Shown: positions 48,164 through 61,045, numbered from the stretch's first letter. The stretch: DNA of 64,000 nucleotides from Euborellia annulipes (GCA_023213315.1 JAKCPI010031695.1:167863-231862); one strand, 5' to 3'. Translations and numbers: made by a program. The notes: generated by a model from the letters alone, not told the origin.

Positions 48164-49615
48164 CTAAGTGTAAACATGAGTATATTTTATATACCTAAAT
48201 TCTTATCGTTAATGAAATATTTATCTTTTTTAGATAAATTTTTTAAGCTTTACTAAGATTCGTGATATCTTATAATATTCAACTCAACAACTTATTTATA
48301 TTGCTTAGGATCCCAATGCATTTCCTTTTCAAGTACCTCTTATTCAAAACAAACCGGAAAAAGCAAGTCAAAGTCTTGGGAAAGGGAGGGGGAGGGAAGT
48401 ATTACACTTATAACTTTAATACTTTCTTCAAATTATACTACAAAAATTATAAGAATTTCTCTAATTTTTAAATCCACCACTTCATGGCCAAAAGGCGATA
48501 TATTTTAGAAGAGATTGTATTGTTAAATAGGCACAAGGATAATGATGTCAAACAGCTATTTGTACTTATAGAACAAATTTCATAATCGGATTACCGAACA
48601 GAGATATCATATACTAATTAATGTTTAGCCTGTTGTTAATTGCTAAGTGCACATACCCTACTGATAACATCTTAATTTTCCCTCTCTTTATATTGATTTA
48701 AAGCAAATTTGTTTATGTAGAACAAAAAAATTAACAGTCGTAAAAAATTGAGCGTGACCTTGTTAAAAGAGAACCTTGGTATTAATTTTTAAAAAGAGTT
48801 TCTTATTTGGGATCGATAAACGAATCGATTTTTATATTGAAATAAAATAAATATTGTATTTAAATGGATGTGTAATATTTGAAGGGGATGTTTTTGAAAT
48901 ATTTTACAAGGCTTTTTTTCTTAATAAGGGATTGTAAAAAATTAGATTGTTTTTGAATGGAGGAAGGTAGGCAAGCCAAATGATAAAATAGATTTTTTAT
49001 TTAATTTCTCCACAAGGCCACCCATTGAATTGATTTTTAAGGAAAATTTACAAATAAGCGTGGTCAGGTCTAAAGGAGCTCTGGAGAAATAAATTAAAAA
49101 AGTCATAAAAATTTTTATGTATGCCGATATTATTTGAGAATTTTTTTATTTAAAAAAAAGTAGAAAATCACGGAGAAATCGAGAAACAAATATGTGGAAC
49201 GTCCTTTGGTAGCAATTGGTATTAATTATAATAAAAATAAATTTGAATTATAAAAAATAAATACATTGCAAAAAATACGAGAAGGTTAATGAAAACTCTC
49301 CATATAGTTTAAAAATAACTAGAGGAGAAAAGAGAATTCAATTTGTTTCGATCAAATTGAAAAATTTTATATGAAAAGCTACTTACATGGTCTTGAATTT
49401 TTCCTAATAAAATAATTTCTATAGGCGAATTGAAAAATTACAGATGATGATATTACCTGAAACAAAACAAAAAATTTTCAAGATTAGAATCAGTGAATAT
49501 TTTGAAAACATACATACTAAATAATACTAATTTATTAGCCGAAAAAAAGTAGGAATCGCCGATGTTGAACCACGGATCTATCGATTTATACGCAGCATGC
49601 CGTACCACTAGACCA

Positions 49616-49710
49616 GTGCTTCTTAAAGTCATGTCAAAAAATAGGGGGGGGGCCGTGAGATATTGACTTGGGTTCCAAGGGGGCCGCGACTTCAAAAAGT
49701 TTAAGAAGCA
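49616..49710. mobile_element. 95-bp hAT-like MITE
   Basis: Inverted ends GTGCTTCTTAAA and TTAAGAAGCA around a G-run and a GGGGGCCGCGAC block. The 8-bp duplication CTAGACCA at 49608-49615 and 49711-49718 is perfect. Confidence 0.8.
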
Positions 49711-50218
49711 CTAGACCACAGCACCCTTTTCGGCCATTTGAGTTTATTACAACGCTAAATTAGTCTTTGGGTGTGGTTCAACTCCCGGTACCTACTTTTT
49801 TCGGCTATCTGAGTTAATTAATTAAAATTACTGTATTAATAAGTATTGTCTTAACGACCATCTATTTTTTTTTTTTATATAGGGCCTCTAGTTTGTTTAT
49901 AGGTCTAGATACTAAATGTCAAATGTTTATAAAAAAAAAATAGATATAATTTTGGATCACTATTTTCATATGCATATACAGCGTATACAAATATTTTAAT
50001 AAGTAGAATAAACTCCACCCTTCAAAATTGGTGTACTTGAAAAATAAAATTTCAGCTATTTGGGCTGGTGTGAGAAAAAAAAGGGAAGGAGAAAAAATAA
50101 TTAGAATAATATGAGAAAGGGCTAAGGAGAATAGCCGGATAAGGACTCACTTAAAAGAAAAAGGTAAAATTAAATTTGAAGATGGGATGCAGCAAGTAAA
50201 AAAAATTTGTAAAGATTA

Positions 50219-50966
50219 ACAGGAGCAGGAAGATATAGGCAGCCAGACATAAAGTTGCTAAGGTGGATACATAGCGGTTCATACAAAAATATAATATAAA
50301 TTTGCATATACCATTATTTATATAAGAGAATTGTAGTAGGCAGCTGGGCTGTGTTTTTTTTTATTGAATCCGAAACATCAGCATCAGCAATGGCCAAGAT
50401 TGAAAGACATTCTTTCGACTACAGTTCAACAATTGTCATCTAATCTAATGGTATATGCAAATTTATATTATATTTTTGTATGAACCGCTATCCACCTAAG
50501 TATAACAATTTATCTTCCTGAGAGCGGGAAAGATACGTTCCCGAAACATCGACGAAATTTAAATAAGATTTTTTATTTAAATTCTCGCCCTCACGGCTGA
50601 CGTTTCGGCCGAGGTCTAGGTCCTCTTCAGAGCCAGCTGGCAATAATCAAAATGTGTGGATATTTACAAAAACAGCGACATTCAGGATGTGGTCTGCTCA
50701 TACCAAAACGTAGTGTTTTTTTCTCTACGATTTGCTATGAGCGGGCCACAAGCAGAATGTTGTCGCTGTTTTTGGCTCTGAAGATGGCCTAGACCTGAAG
50801 CCGTAACTTCAGTCTTGAGGGCGAGAATTTAAATAGAAGATTATTTGGCTGCAATCGTCTTGTTTTTTTCCTGACTCCATCACCCTTGAACCTACATACA
50901 ACCCCAGAATTTCATCAATTTAAGATTTTTTATTCCATGCTGGCTGCCTACATCTTGCTGCTCCTG
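50219..50966. mobile_element. Nested inverted repeats with hammerhead-like cores
   Basis: Outer arms: CAGGAGCAGGAAGATATAGG near 50219 and its complement ending at 50966. A second pair: about 50258-50325 with 50448-50515. Third pair: about 50560-50850. Minus core 50630-50599 in the third pair: CTGAAGA, stem II, GAAAC, GTC, with stem I GGCT/AGCC perfect. The plus copy from 50778 has CTGAAGA and stem II GGC/GCC but GTAAC in place of GAAAC. Confidence 0.7.
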
Positions 50967-53503
50967 ATCATCTTCTGATCCATCGAATTTCTTCTTTTCA
51001 ACAATAAAGATTAATTTCTATTTATTCTAATAAGGCAAGTAACATGAATATATTGGACAGAGAGTTTATAGATAAATTGTAGTACATTACGAATATGGAA
51101 GCGCGATGTCAACTTTCTCGGTATATCAAAGTCAAGACGACTCCAATGCCTTAGAAAGAAAATCGCCACTTTGCTATCTACTCCATATAAGAACTAGGAA
51201 GTTTCATTTTCGTAGAATTATATTAAAGAAATTTGACATAAAAAATAACTTGTATATATTTAATATATATAATAATTTTCCTAAAGACCTGTTATTTAAT
51301 AATAAACATGTTTTAATAGTGAAAGTTCACAAAATAACTTAATTTAAGTTAATTGCATAAAATTAAATAAAATCGAAAGAATATAATTGAAAAGGATGAT
51401 AATGTAAACACGGAAATTTTAATGAGAAATTCACAACCTAAATTTGATAAAATTCATTCATATATGTGAAGTTTAATAGGCTTTTATTGTTATTTGTTAA
51501 TAGTGAGAAAGACAGACAGGTTCGTAAAGAGAATAACATTACGTAGCCAACTTATGACATCATCGGTCAAAGAAAATAAATAAATAAATAAATTCATTGC
51601 TAAAGAGGAAAAAAAATTCAATGAAATAAATTTCAATATTTTTTCTACAATCAGAGGATATTCAGGTATTTCAATATGCATTTCTATTAACAGATAGATA
51701 ATGCGCAATTCGTTCTATTAGTTAAAAAAAAAGCCAACGTGTGAGGTCGTGGGACCCCAAACAGGAACGAAGTTCCTCACACCGCTCTAACGCATTTTCA
51801 TTACGTGATGTTTTCTGCCAATTCACTCTACTGTAGGCCGTGTAAAAGAACTTGGTTCCAAAATTAGTTTTTCAGACATAATTAGCTGGGTTATTCGGAA
51901 TTTCACCCCTTAGTTAAGCCTTATTCCGAGCTTTGTTTTGGGTTTAAGTTAACAAACTACTGGGTTGTTTAATCATATGATTAGCTTAACTGGAACTAAA
52001 GACACGACAGGCATAGTCAAGTTGCCTATCCGAAAAAAATAAACATTCTATATCCCAACTACGCCTATTCAAAGTATTTATAAAAAGTTCTCAAGTGATT
52101 AGAATCATTCACATTTGAAGTTTATTATTTTCTTTACTGATGATATAAATCAAGAAATGAAAATTCTTGAAAGGATTTATTTCATTTCTGTCAAAGATAA
52201 ATAATAATCCCTCATATATCATAATTCTTTTCCATGATTTATACAATCATTAATTCTATTCAGGTCTTTTTTTTTAGTTCTCTTCAATGTGGAGCGAATA
52301 TTTTTCTTTGATTCTTAGTTCTCCACGAGAACACAATGGGAATTAAAGTCTCTTTTTCAATGGAAGGAATTTTTTATTTTTTTTTTTAATATTGAGTTGC
52401 AGAGAGACATCAAAGAGGAAATAAAAATGAGAAAATTAAAATTTAATGAATAATTTGAGACATTTTTCAAGTGGGAAAAAATTCAGAAAGCATTTAAAAA
52501 ATTAATATGCAAAGGTTATTTTTCAAAGGGTTGAAGTTAATCAAGGCTCTTGAAAATAAAATGAAAAAAAAAAAAAGAAAAATAGAAAGAGGAATATCGT
52601 TAAATATTTATGTTTTTAATCTTTAAACATTTTCAAAAATAGTAGAGTAGGCCAAGTATAAACTCTAGAATAATAATGTCAATAAATGTAATCATATCAT
52701 ACGTGATGGTGGTGGAATTCGAATCATTTTAAATTAAATTATCAAGGATCTTTTACAATGTATTTAAAAGAGGTAAGCATTAAATTTTATTAAGTTCAAA
52801 TATTATACATTATATTTTGAGAAAAGTGTGAAAAAGCAAGAAAGCAAAATAAATATTGGAATCTAAGCTTCTCCGGAGCTACCAATCGATCTAATAGAGT
52901 TGGTAAATTGGGTTGCCTAACTACAAGGCGTACAAGCAACAAACGAAATAATATCTTGTTGATTAGGGAGTGAGAGATAATCTCACGTCTAGAAATCAGG
53001 ATGAAAGGCACTTATAAAAATAAACTTTCAGAAATTTGACTAATATTCTGTTCCCGCTGTTTCTCGAATAATAATAGATATTCAGATACGATGTAACAAT
53101 CATTAATTAACTTTTGAAATTTATAACAATTTAATAAGAACTGCTACCAATTGAAATAAATAGAGACGGGGTCTAAATGAACTTCGATGCCAAAAAAGAC
53201 CTTAAATGAAATAAAAAAAAAAAAGATCTGAACTTAGATTATCCGTTATGTCATGAAGATGTTACAGTAAAGTTGAATAAAATAGTGTATATTGGACTCA
53301 AAATAAAATTTGTAGGTAGGCTCTCCTATGATAGCCTAAAGCTACGTTTTCCTCGATGCGACTCTCCCAATTAATCGTTCAACGATAATCGTTGATACCA
53401 TTTTGCACGGAACGTATACTATTGTAGGCCTACATATTTTTCACTAGTCTTCATTCGCAGTCATATTGTTCTAAAATAAAGCAAGTTTGTGTTATACTAT
53501 AGA

Positions 53504-53770
53504 ATGAGTATAAAAAGACAGTTGACTGGACGTAAAATATTAATACTGAAATGCCTTTTTGAGGAAATGAAAGATGACGAAATACTTGTCCATACATATG
53601 GGATAAAAAGAGCAAAAAAACGTACTTTCTTCATTTCTTGAAATATATGTATGAAATTAAGAAGGTATGTACCCAAAAATTATTTCCCATCTGCGTGAAG
53701 ACGACAAAAAGTTCTCAGAATTTTCAGTCTTTCTTTTGAACAGTTGGATTTCGTGCTGACATTAAACAAA
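53504..53770 (+). pseudogene. Decayed PIF/Harbinger-type transposase N-terminus
   Basis: A 45-codon open frame starts at 53504 and contains CLFEEMKDDEILVHTYGIKR, then stops at 53641. Further pieces in shifted frames read YVPKNYFPSA, REDDKKFSEF and FSLSFEQLDFVLTL. The order (acidic helix, short motif, Y-x-x-x-x-FP, D-x-x-K-F-x-x-FF, S-x-E-x-x-x-x-VL) is that of the region preceding the DDE domain in Harbinger transposases. No DDE domain follows. At least two frame breaks make it non-functional. Confidence 0.5.
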
Positions 53771-54908
53771 TAATAGTTGACGACTAACGATTATATTCTT
53801 TTTCATACTTTTATATACTAAATCATTTGTTATTACGGCTCAATTAATATACTGTTTAGTGATGGACGTAGTATATATAATTAATTTTTAATAATTTTGA
53901 AAAAGGAAATCGGAATTAAAGAGTTCATAGTTCATGTAACGGAATTTTCTAATTAAAAAAAAAATTTCTTCCAGTTGTCATGTAAAAGCAATCAAACCAA
54001 AATAATAATAAAAAAAAAGAAACATAATTACGCATATATAATCATCTCTAATATTTTAGAAAGTACCCTCACAGATCTTTAATTTTTTTTTTCTCTGTAT
54101 TTTTCTTTGTTTTTTTTCTTTTTTGGTTAATTGACATTAAGGATAACCTTAATACGAATTTAATGATCAACGGCCGGATTTTGCAGATCTCTTGTTTGTT
54201 TCGAAACCGCATTGATAGACGATAACATTCTATCTGGAGTTATCCTGACCAAAAGTGGCTAAGTCTTGTTTTTTTTTCTTCTATATGGTAAAGGATACTT
54301 CTGCTTGCTTCTTTCATTTATTTGCTTAAGTAGAGCTTGACATCGAGTCACGTTACACTTTGATAATTACTAAGTGTATTTAGGGTACTGTTATTAGATC
54401 AACTAATTTTTTTTCGGAGAACTTCACGAAACTCAAACTTTCTAGATCTATTGTTAAGCCTAGAAATTGAAATTTCTAATTAAAATTTTTTTTTTAACTT
54501 GACAATTATTTAAATGATTCTAATTTTAATTCAGGGTTGGTAAATAAATTCCAAAAAAAAAAAATGCTAGTCCGACCTCCAAAAAACTCAGATATCTCAA
54601 AACTATGGAATAAAATATAAAAGAGTTAGAACTACATATTAATTTCTGGCCTTAATTTTTTTAATAATCCTCTCTTAAAACGTCAAGTCATCGGTTACTT
54701 TATTGTTTACTTAAATGAAGTCATCTATATAGAGAGTGGGTTATTTTATTGTTGAACTTTGTCCTTCTGACGAAATTAATTTACTTGATATTTTTATGTG
54801 GTAATCACGTGATAACATAGACTCAATACTTTGAAACAAGAATAAATTTCTTTAAATTCAATTTTGAATTTTGAGTCATCATGGAAAAACGTCGAAAGCT
54901 AACGAGAA

Positions 54909-55037
54909 CGAGGGAGGGGTGAATGGGGAGATTAACAAAATTTCAGACAATTAATATTAAAATATAGTTTTATTTGAATATTAATTGTCTGAAATTTTTT
55001 TAATCTCCCCCATTCATCCCTCCCTCGTTCTCACTAC
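54909..55037. repeat. Inverted repeat with GC-rich ends
   Basis: The arms ACGAGAACGAGGGAGGGGTG ... CAGACAATTAATATT and complement, about 55-60 bp, have a short AT-rich loop. The arms are clean, suggesting a recent origin. Confidence 0.65.
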
Positions 55038-55779
55038 GCCCTCTGAACCCCTTTTCTGGGCGAGCAATTGCAAAATTTTAAGGTTTTAAATTTTCCTCTC
55101 TAACTCCACTTCCTTTTTTTCTGGCCAATCAGCGCCCTGACAGGCACACACACACAGGGACAGAAATTCAGCCGCTAGCGCTTATAATATAATATGATGA
55201 TTATTAAATATTCCCAAAGGGCTATAAAGGATATGAAGTAATAACTTTTTAAAGGCATTATTTACAAACTTTAAGTAGTATTTTTTTTTTTTTTTTTTTT
55301 TTTTCAATATTCAGAGTGTAAAATAATTTATTACTTTAGGAATATAATTTGTTCAATGCTTTATTGTTTTGTAAATTTTATTTAAAAAGTATAATTTACT
55401 TTTATAGAGTTTTTAGTAGTCGCAACTCACTATTAATTTTCATTAATAGCTTAAAGGAAATTCCTTTGTTCCTTTTTTACCTATAATTAATTGCTTTTTT
55501 TGGCACTAATAATCGCCTCTATAGTTGAACTTTCTTTAAAATCGTGACCGTTAGTTTTCGACTGTTTTGTGATGAGTGTTTTTTTTTGTTTTGATTTCTC
55601 AAGGATGTAAATTGTTTGCTTCTTTAAAAGAAAGTAATTTAAATTATTTGAATATATTAATCGTCTATCAATCACGATGCGGGATCGGTAAAATACAGAA
55701 GGAAAAGGCGAATTGTGGCTTGATTTGGGAGATAGCCAGGGGGGGGGGGGGTAAGATGACAGAAAGGAAGAAATATCAG

Positions 55780-56265
55780 CCTAAGCTTGCGTAACTCGTG
55801 GTCGGCATCCATGTAGCCACATGAAAAGAGCCTCTGAGTTTATAGAGGTATAAATAATTTATTTGATTTAGAAATTTAGAGGAGGGATGATGCAAAGAAA
55901 TATCAGTCTTAGCTCAGGTAACTCGTGGTCGCCATGTTTACATGAAGTGAGCCCCCGAGTTTAGAGTTCTTTGATTTAGAAATTTCACAACACTTTTCTA
56001 TAACCCGACACTTCTTTTCTTCTATCCTCGCCTTGTCCCGCGATGCGGGGTCGGCGGACCTCACTCTTTCCCTCCAACCCTATCACACGTTTCAAAGACC
56101 GGAAGAAATAGGACAGGCCCGTAGCACGGTCTGACGCCTGTTGAAAAGATGAACGAAGAAACAGACATTTAAAGAACTGAAAGACTGCCTGTCCCAGCTC
56201 GGGCAGCTGGTCGCCATCCACGTACCCACAAGATGTGGGCCCCTGAGCAATTTTCTATAACCAGA
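55780..56265. repeat. Three diverged copies of an AACTCGTGGTCGCCAT motif
   Basis: AACTCGTGGTCGGCATCCATG (55793), AACTCGTGGTCGCCATGTTT (55919) and AGCTGGTCGCCATCCACGTA (56205), each followed by GCC(C/T)C(T/C)GAG. The spacing is irregular, about 125 and 285 bp. The region 56000-56230 is GC-rich. Origin unknown. Confidence 0.45.
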
Positions 56266-58132
56266 CACAATAATCATAAATTCCAACAAAAGGATATTAG
56301 TATAAATATTAGTCAAAAAAACTGATCTTTAGCTGTGAAGAAATGAGTTGGTCAGTTGCTTTATATTAACTAGTTTTATTTTTTATTTCACTTGTGAATC
56401 ATACTATTAGTAAAAAGTAATATAATTTAAGAAATCGATGATGATTAGAAAATTTCTACCTCTCATATCCTTGATAAAATTTAAATTTTATTACAAGTCA
56501 TATATTTTACGTTTTCTTAAAATCGATTAATTACCTGGTAAGTTTTCACTTGATATTTATTTAGAAGATAGGCCTCTAGCATCTGTTCTTTGACATAATT
56601 ATCTTATCTTTAATGGTCATCTCAAAATTTGAATTTATTTTATGCCTTATACTAATGCCGATTGCTCTGATATCATTACTAGTGGCATATAATAAAAGAG
56701 AAAAAATTTATAAAAATATAAGCGACAGTGGTGGATTAAAAGACTAAACAAAATTGGAATTGGATGGATTTTATGCGAGTATATCTAGGGGGCGCAATTT
56801 TGCCAATCATAAGCACAAACACATCTAGCAAATTTGCTATCTTAAACGATATATTGACTGGCTAATTTGAGTGTTGAATAAAAAAAAATCTTTTCAAACA
56901 AAGCTCTACCTAGTTAAATGTATAAGTGTCCTCTTTCCGTGCCAAAATATCTGAGAAACTTTTAAGTGCTAGAAATTTTTCTGGAATTGAAGTGCATCTT
57001 TCAAAGAGGTGCACTGATATAATTGCGCTACAAAAATCGCAGCGGTACCCCTATTATAAGCCATATTCTAAACAGATGACGAAATTATCTTAGAAACTAT
57101 AAGAGCTTGAGCTATTAAATTTTTTTTGATGACGTTTAAAGAGGCGAAGAAGCCTCTTGCCTAGGTGCAGTCGGACTTAGCATCTAGAAAATAAATAAAT
57201 AAATATAAATAAAGAAAAATTCTAAATGGCCTTGGAAACCGAAAAATAAAAAATAGAATAGAGTATGAGAAGGATTCAGCCAGGTATTAAGCCAAGAATA
57301 AAAAATTCTTTTTTCAAGAAGATTCGTCAACTTGCCATAATCGACCTTACAAAGAATTTTAAGAAAAGACAATTCGATTGATCCAGATGTTATACGTGGC
57401 AGGTATATTGTTAGAATTTTTTTATAAAATATATTATAGATCCTATTAAGAAACAATTAAACTTTCAGACTTGGACTCATAGAGCAGTAATAAATTAGCA
57501 TGATACTAATTATTACTTCTCATATTAACTATAATATCACATTTTCTATTTGACTTTTTTCCCCACAAGGATTGTCTTTGCTCAATGACGTCATATCCTC
57601 TTAATTAAACAAACCAAGAGACTTCTTATTCAAGTGTTAATGTTAAAACATCTCACTAACAACATATGTTCAAATAATTTTTTTCCTTGACTAGGATTTT
57701 TTTTTTTAATATCCTTTAGGGTATTTAGTAAAATTTGTTTTCAAATAGCTCAACAAGTGGAGTTATTACTTTCTCTTACCTATGTATATATGTATTCAAT
57801 AATATACTGTATATATAGAGAGAGAAAGTATTGGATTCATGTCAAAAATTCGATGTCAATATTTTGTAACACGTTTGAAGTCCCCTGAATCCAAAAAAAT
57901 GGTTTTCTCAACATGGTCGGTCTGTGTGTCTGGGTGTGTGTGTGTGTCTCAAGAACGAAAAGAGCTAGAAGGTTGAAATTTTATGTTTAAATTAGGAGTC
58001 CCCTTGGGACGTGACACGAAGGTTTTGAACAAAATTGGTAAAAAAAAACTACTAGTACTTTACTGATGTTCTTTTTCAGTTTTTTTTTTCCGATTTTTTT
58101 TTTTTTTTTTAATTCGCTACAACGATTTTGTT

Positions 58133-58355
58133 TGCCCTCGGGGCTTGGTGTAGAGGTTAGCGTGCTAACCTCGTATACCAAACGTCGCGGGTTCGGACCC
58201 CAGGCAGTCTGATGATTTTATTTAAGCCATTTGGATACCAAATGGCTTAAATAAGAATGCCTGGACCCCAAATAAATATATATTATTAAATAAGGGTTAT
58301 GGTCTAAAGTCTTAAATGGCCTAAGTTGCCGAAAAGACTGGGTGAATGTGTGTAG
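58133..58355 (+). mobile_element. tRNA-headed SINE, full copy
   Basis: Head CCCTCGGGGCTTGGTGTAGA, B box GGGTTCGGACCCC, palindrome around TTTGGATACCAAATGG, tail GGCCTAAGTTGCCGAAAAGA and a TGAATGTGTGT end. Inserted in the double-hairpin element. Confidence 0.75.
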
Positions 58356-58502
58356 ATACTCTTGAAAATGTATATTCTCATTTTGCCCTTGAAGCACACT
58401 TTACGCTTGTACTTCATAGAAAAAATGGTTGCCATGGTAACAAAATATAAATATTTTCCTTTGTTTATACATTTTATATCATGAATACTAATATATCGGC
58501 GC

Positions 58503-58715
58503 TAGGCAGTCCGATGATTTTATTTAAGCCACTTGGATACCAAATGGCTTAAATAAGAATGCCTGAACCCCAAATAAATATATATTATATAAATACGAGT
58601 ATCGTTTAAAGTCTTAAATGGCCTAAGTTGCCGAAAAGACTGTGTGCATGAGTGTGTGAATGAATGTGAGTGTGAATGAGAAAAAAGTGTGTTTTTTTCT
58701 AAAAAAAAAAATATA
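58503..58715 (+). mobile_element. Headless SINE copy
   Basis: Begins at AGGCAGTCCGATGATTTTAT, has the palindrome and complete tail, and ends in a long TGAGTGTGTGAATG run and A/T runs. The tRNA head is missing, as in a 5'-truncated retrotransposed copy. Confidence 0.7.
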
Positions 58716-59257
58716 TCGGCGAAAACTAAATATATCTCGACACAAAAAAATCTGGTGTGACAAGCACAGAACACAACTTTCTCTTACCAAAGAAAAGAGA
58801 AAGTTGTGTGCTGTACGCCAGTCACACCAGATTTTTTAAGGTTTTTTGGCATCTGAAGCTAAATAAATTAATTTAAAGGTAATAATTATCATTAGTAGCA
58901 ATAAATAAATTGAAAAATAAAAATTTTTCTAAGTTAAGATTGTTTTTTGAATAAAATCTTAGGTGAACTTCTTTACTTAATGTTTTTAGAACCTGTTGCC
59001 TTTGGACCTACGATAAAAACATTCAAATGAATGAATCATCAAATTAATTAAAATGCTATTGATAAAAGATTAGAGTATGAAAAAAAACCTGATTATATTT
59101 TTCTAAATAAAAAAATTTTAATAAAAAATAAATTTAACCGCTTGGCTGGTTGCGTTTGTTAGGAATATAATTTTTTTATTGGCCTTTTGTTCTTTCGATT
59201 CGAATAAAGTCACGAACGCGGAAATATTGAATAGCGAATAGGCGTGCAAAATTCAAA

Positions 59258-59350
59258 ATGGCGGACGAACGAGATGCTATGGGGATGAATTTTGTATTGG
59301 TCATCGTTTGGACGTATGTCGATGACAGATGTCATCTGCAGCATACTTAA
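59258..59350 (+). other. Possible small ORF or first exon (MADERDAM...)
   Basis: An ATG in strong context (CAAAATGGCGGAC) starts a 30-codon frame, MADERDAMGMNFVLVIVWTY..., in locally GC-richer DNA. A good donor sequence, GGAC|GTATGT, lies inside it (about 59314), so it could be the first coding exon of a plus-strand gene. AAAATGGCGGAC also resembles a YY1 binding site, common at transcription starts. No downstream exon was found. Weak call. Confidence 0.25.
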
Positions 59351-59865
59351 ACTCAACCTATTACAAATACAGATTCAACACATTCACGAACAACGACAAA
59401 CTATTATTAATTACTATTAAATTGATTAAGAAATATAAAACTTAACCTCAAATTTTTTTATTTGATTAGTCAGACAATGTTATTTGATCTATGATATTCA
59501 AGAACGGTGAGTGTGATATTTTGTTAAAAATATTTTTAACTTCTACTTAACTGGATATTTATTTATTTTTACTACGGTCATTGACATCGATGAGCAATCA
59601 GCTTTTGATAAAAGCCAACGTGAAAAAATTTTTGTTTGGTCCAGACAAGAGATACGGGGCTGAAACTCACAACCGGAACGCATTCTACTTATTTTTATAA
59701 CGCATAATAATATAGTTTACTATTGTTAATACATTTTTTATTAAACTTTATCAAAGGCAATGAATGGAAAGTCACAAAAAATAACTTTTATTTTGTAAAT
59801 TTCTCTAAAAAAAAAATTTCTAATGGAATTTAAAAAAAAATAATAAAGCGTCGGACTAAGCCGAC

Positions 59866-60104
59866 CACCACTTTACTCTTGTACTCCATAGAAAAGATAC
59901 GAGAAATGGTTGCCATGGTAACAAAATATAAATATTTTGCCATACTTATAAATTGTACATCTTGAAAATCGAATGTAACGTACTGTCGGAAACTAAATAC
60001 ATGTCGACACAAAAAATCTGGTGTGACAAGCACAGAACACAACTTTCGATTATCGAAGGTAAGAGAAAGTTGTGTGCTGTGCGCCAGTCACACCAGATTT
60101 TTTG
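59866..60104 (+). mobile_element. Double-hairpin element, right half
   Basis: Starts in the body (ACTTTACTCTTGTACTCC), continues through GGTTGCCATGGTAAC and the GTCGACAC run, and ends with a very regular CTGGTGTGAC hairpin (60018-60100). The left half is missing. Confidence 0.65.
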
Positions 60105-61045
60105 AATTTTCGTTGACGAAAAAAATTACCACAGACATTTCGATAGAAGCTAACCTTCTATGTTACTTCCTTAGCCTTATAGATCTAAAGAAAAAATTAT
60201 TGTCCCTCATTCCACCCCATTCCACTAATAAGATCCTGTCTGTACAACTGGGAAGGGCATTAAAAATGTCCTATTTAGTGAATTAGAAAATTGGAAGAAT
60301 GGAAATCGGAACAATAATTTCAAATGATATTAATAAAGTAAAAGTGTCGGTGGTCTTTTAGAGGGGTAGGGTGCGGTTGGATAAAATGGAACGGCGGTGA
60401 ATTAAAATAGGTCACCGGAAGAAGGATGCCGGCGCCGGGAGTTGGTCAAATGTGCTTCCGTCTCTTTGCCTTTCCGGCATTTTACATTTATAGTTTGGAA
60501 AACTAACATAATTTCTAAATGCAATATTAATTAAAGAGTTAAGAGCTTAGATTTTATTTTTGTGATTTGTGTAGAAGTAAAAAAAAAAGTTTATAGAAAG
60601 TTGTTAGATCTAATTACAAAGTATAATCTGATGATCTAACAAATAAAATTGATATTTCTATGAAATGTAAATTTGTCGAGTAAAAAAGAATGAATGAGAG
60701 AATCAACTGAAATTCATCCTTTTTAAATGAACTAAACAAAAGTAAATCAATGAATAAAATACTTTTTTTTGCATAAACAATTTGATTAATTTTTCTCATT
60801 AGTGTTGAGTATAATTTATAAGATTGTATGATACAGGTCATTTAAAACATTAGAATTTGATCGATCATCATCTATTTACACCGTGTAATAATATGCATTA
60901 ATATACTTGGTGAATGATGGATGACGTGAATTAAGAGAAAGAGAGGGAGAATGAAGATATAAATATGCAAGTGTATTAGTCTATAAATTAATTTACTAAA
61001 AAATATGACAAAGCGTATTGTAGCTAGCGAACCAAAATTGTTTTA

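Larger units (their letters stand above)
57766..58835 (+). mobile_element. Double-hairpin element interrupted by SINE copies
   Basis: The TATA hairpin and body occupy 57766-58130, with the reverse-complemented middle (ATTCTCATTTTGCCCTTGAA, GGTTGCCATGGTAAC) at 58360-58460. The CTGGTGTGAC hairpin is at 58742-58835. SINE sequence lies between these parts at 58133-58355 and 58503-58715. Confidence 0.7.
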
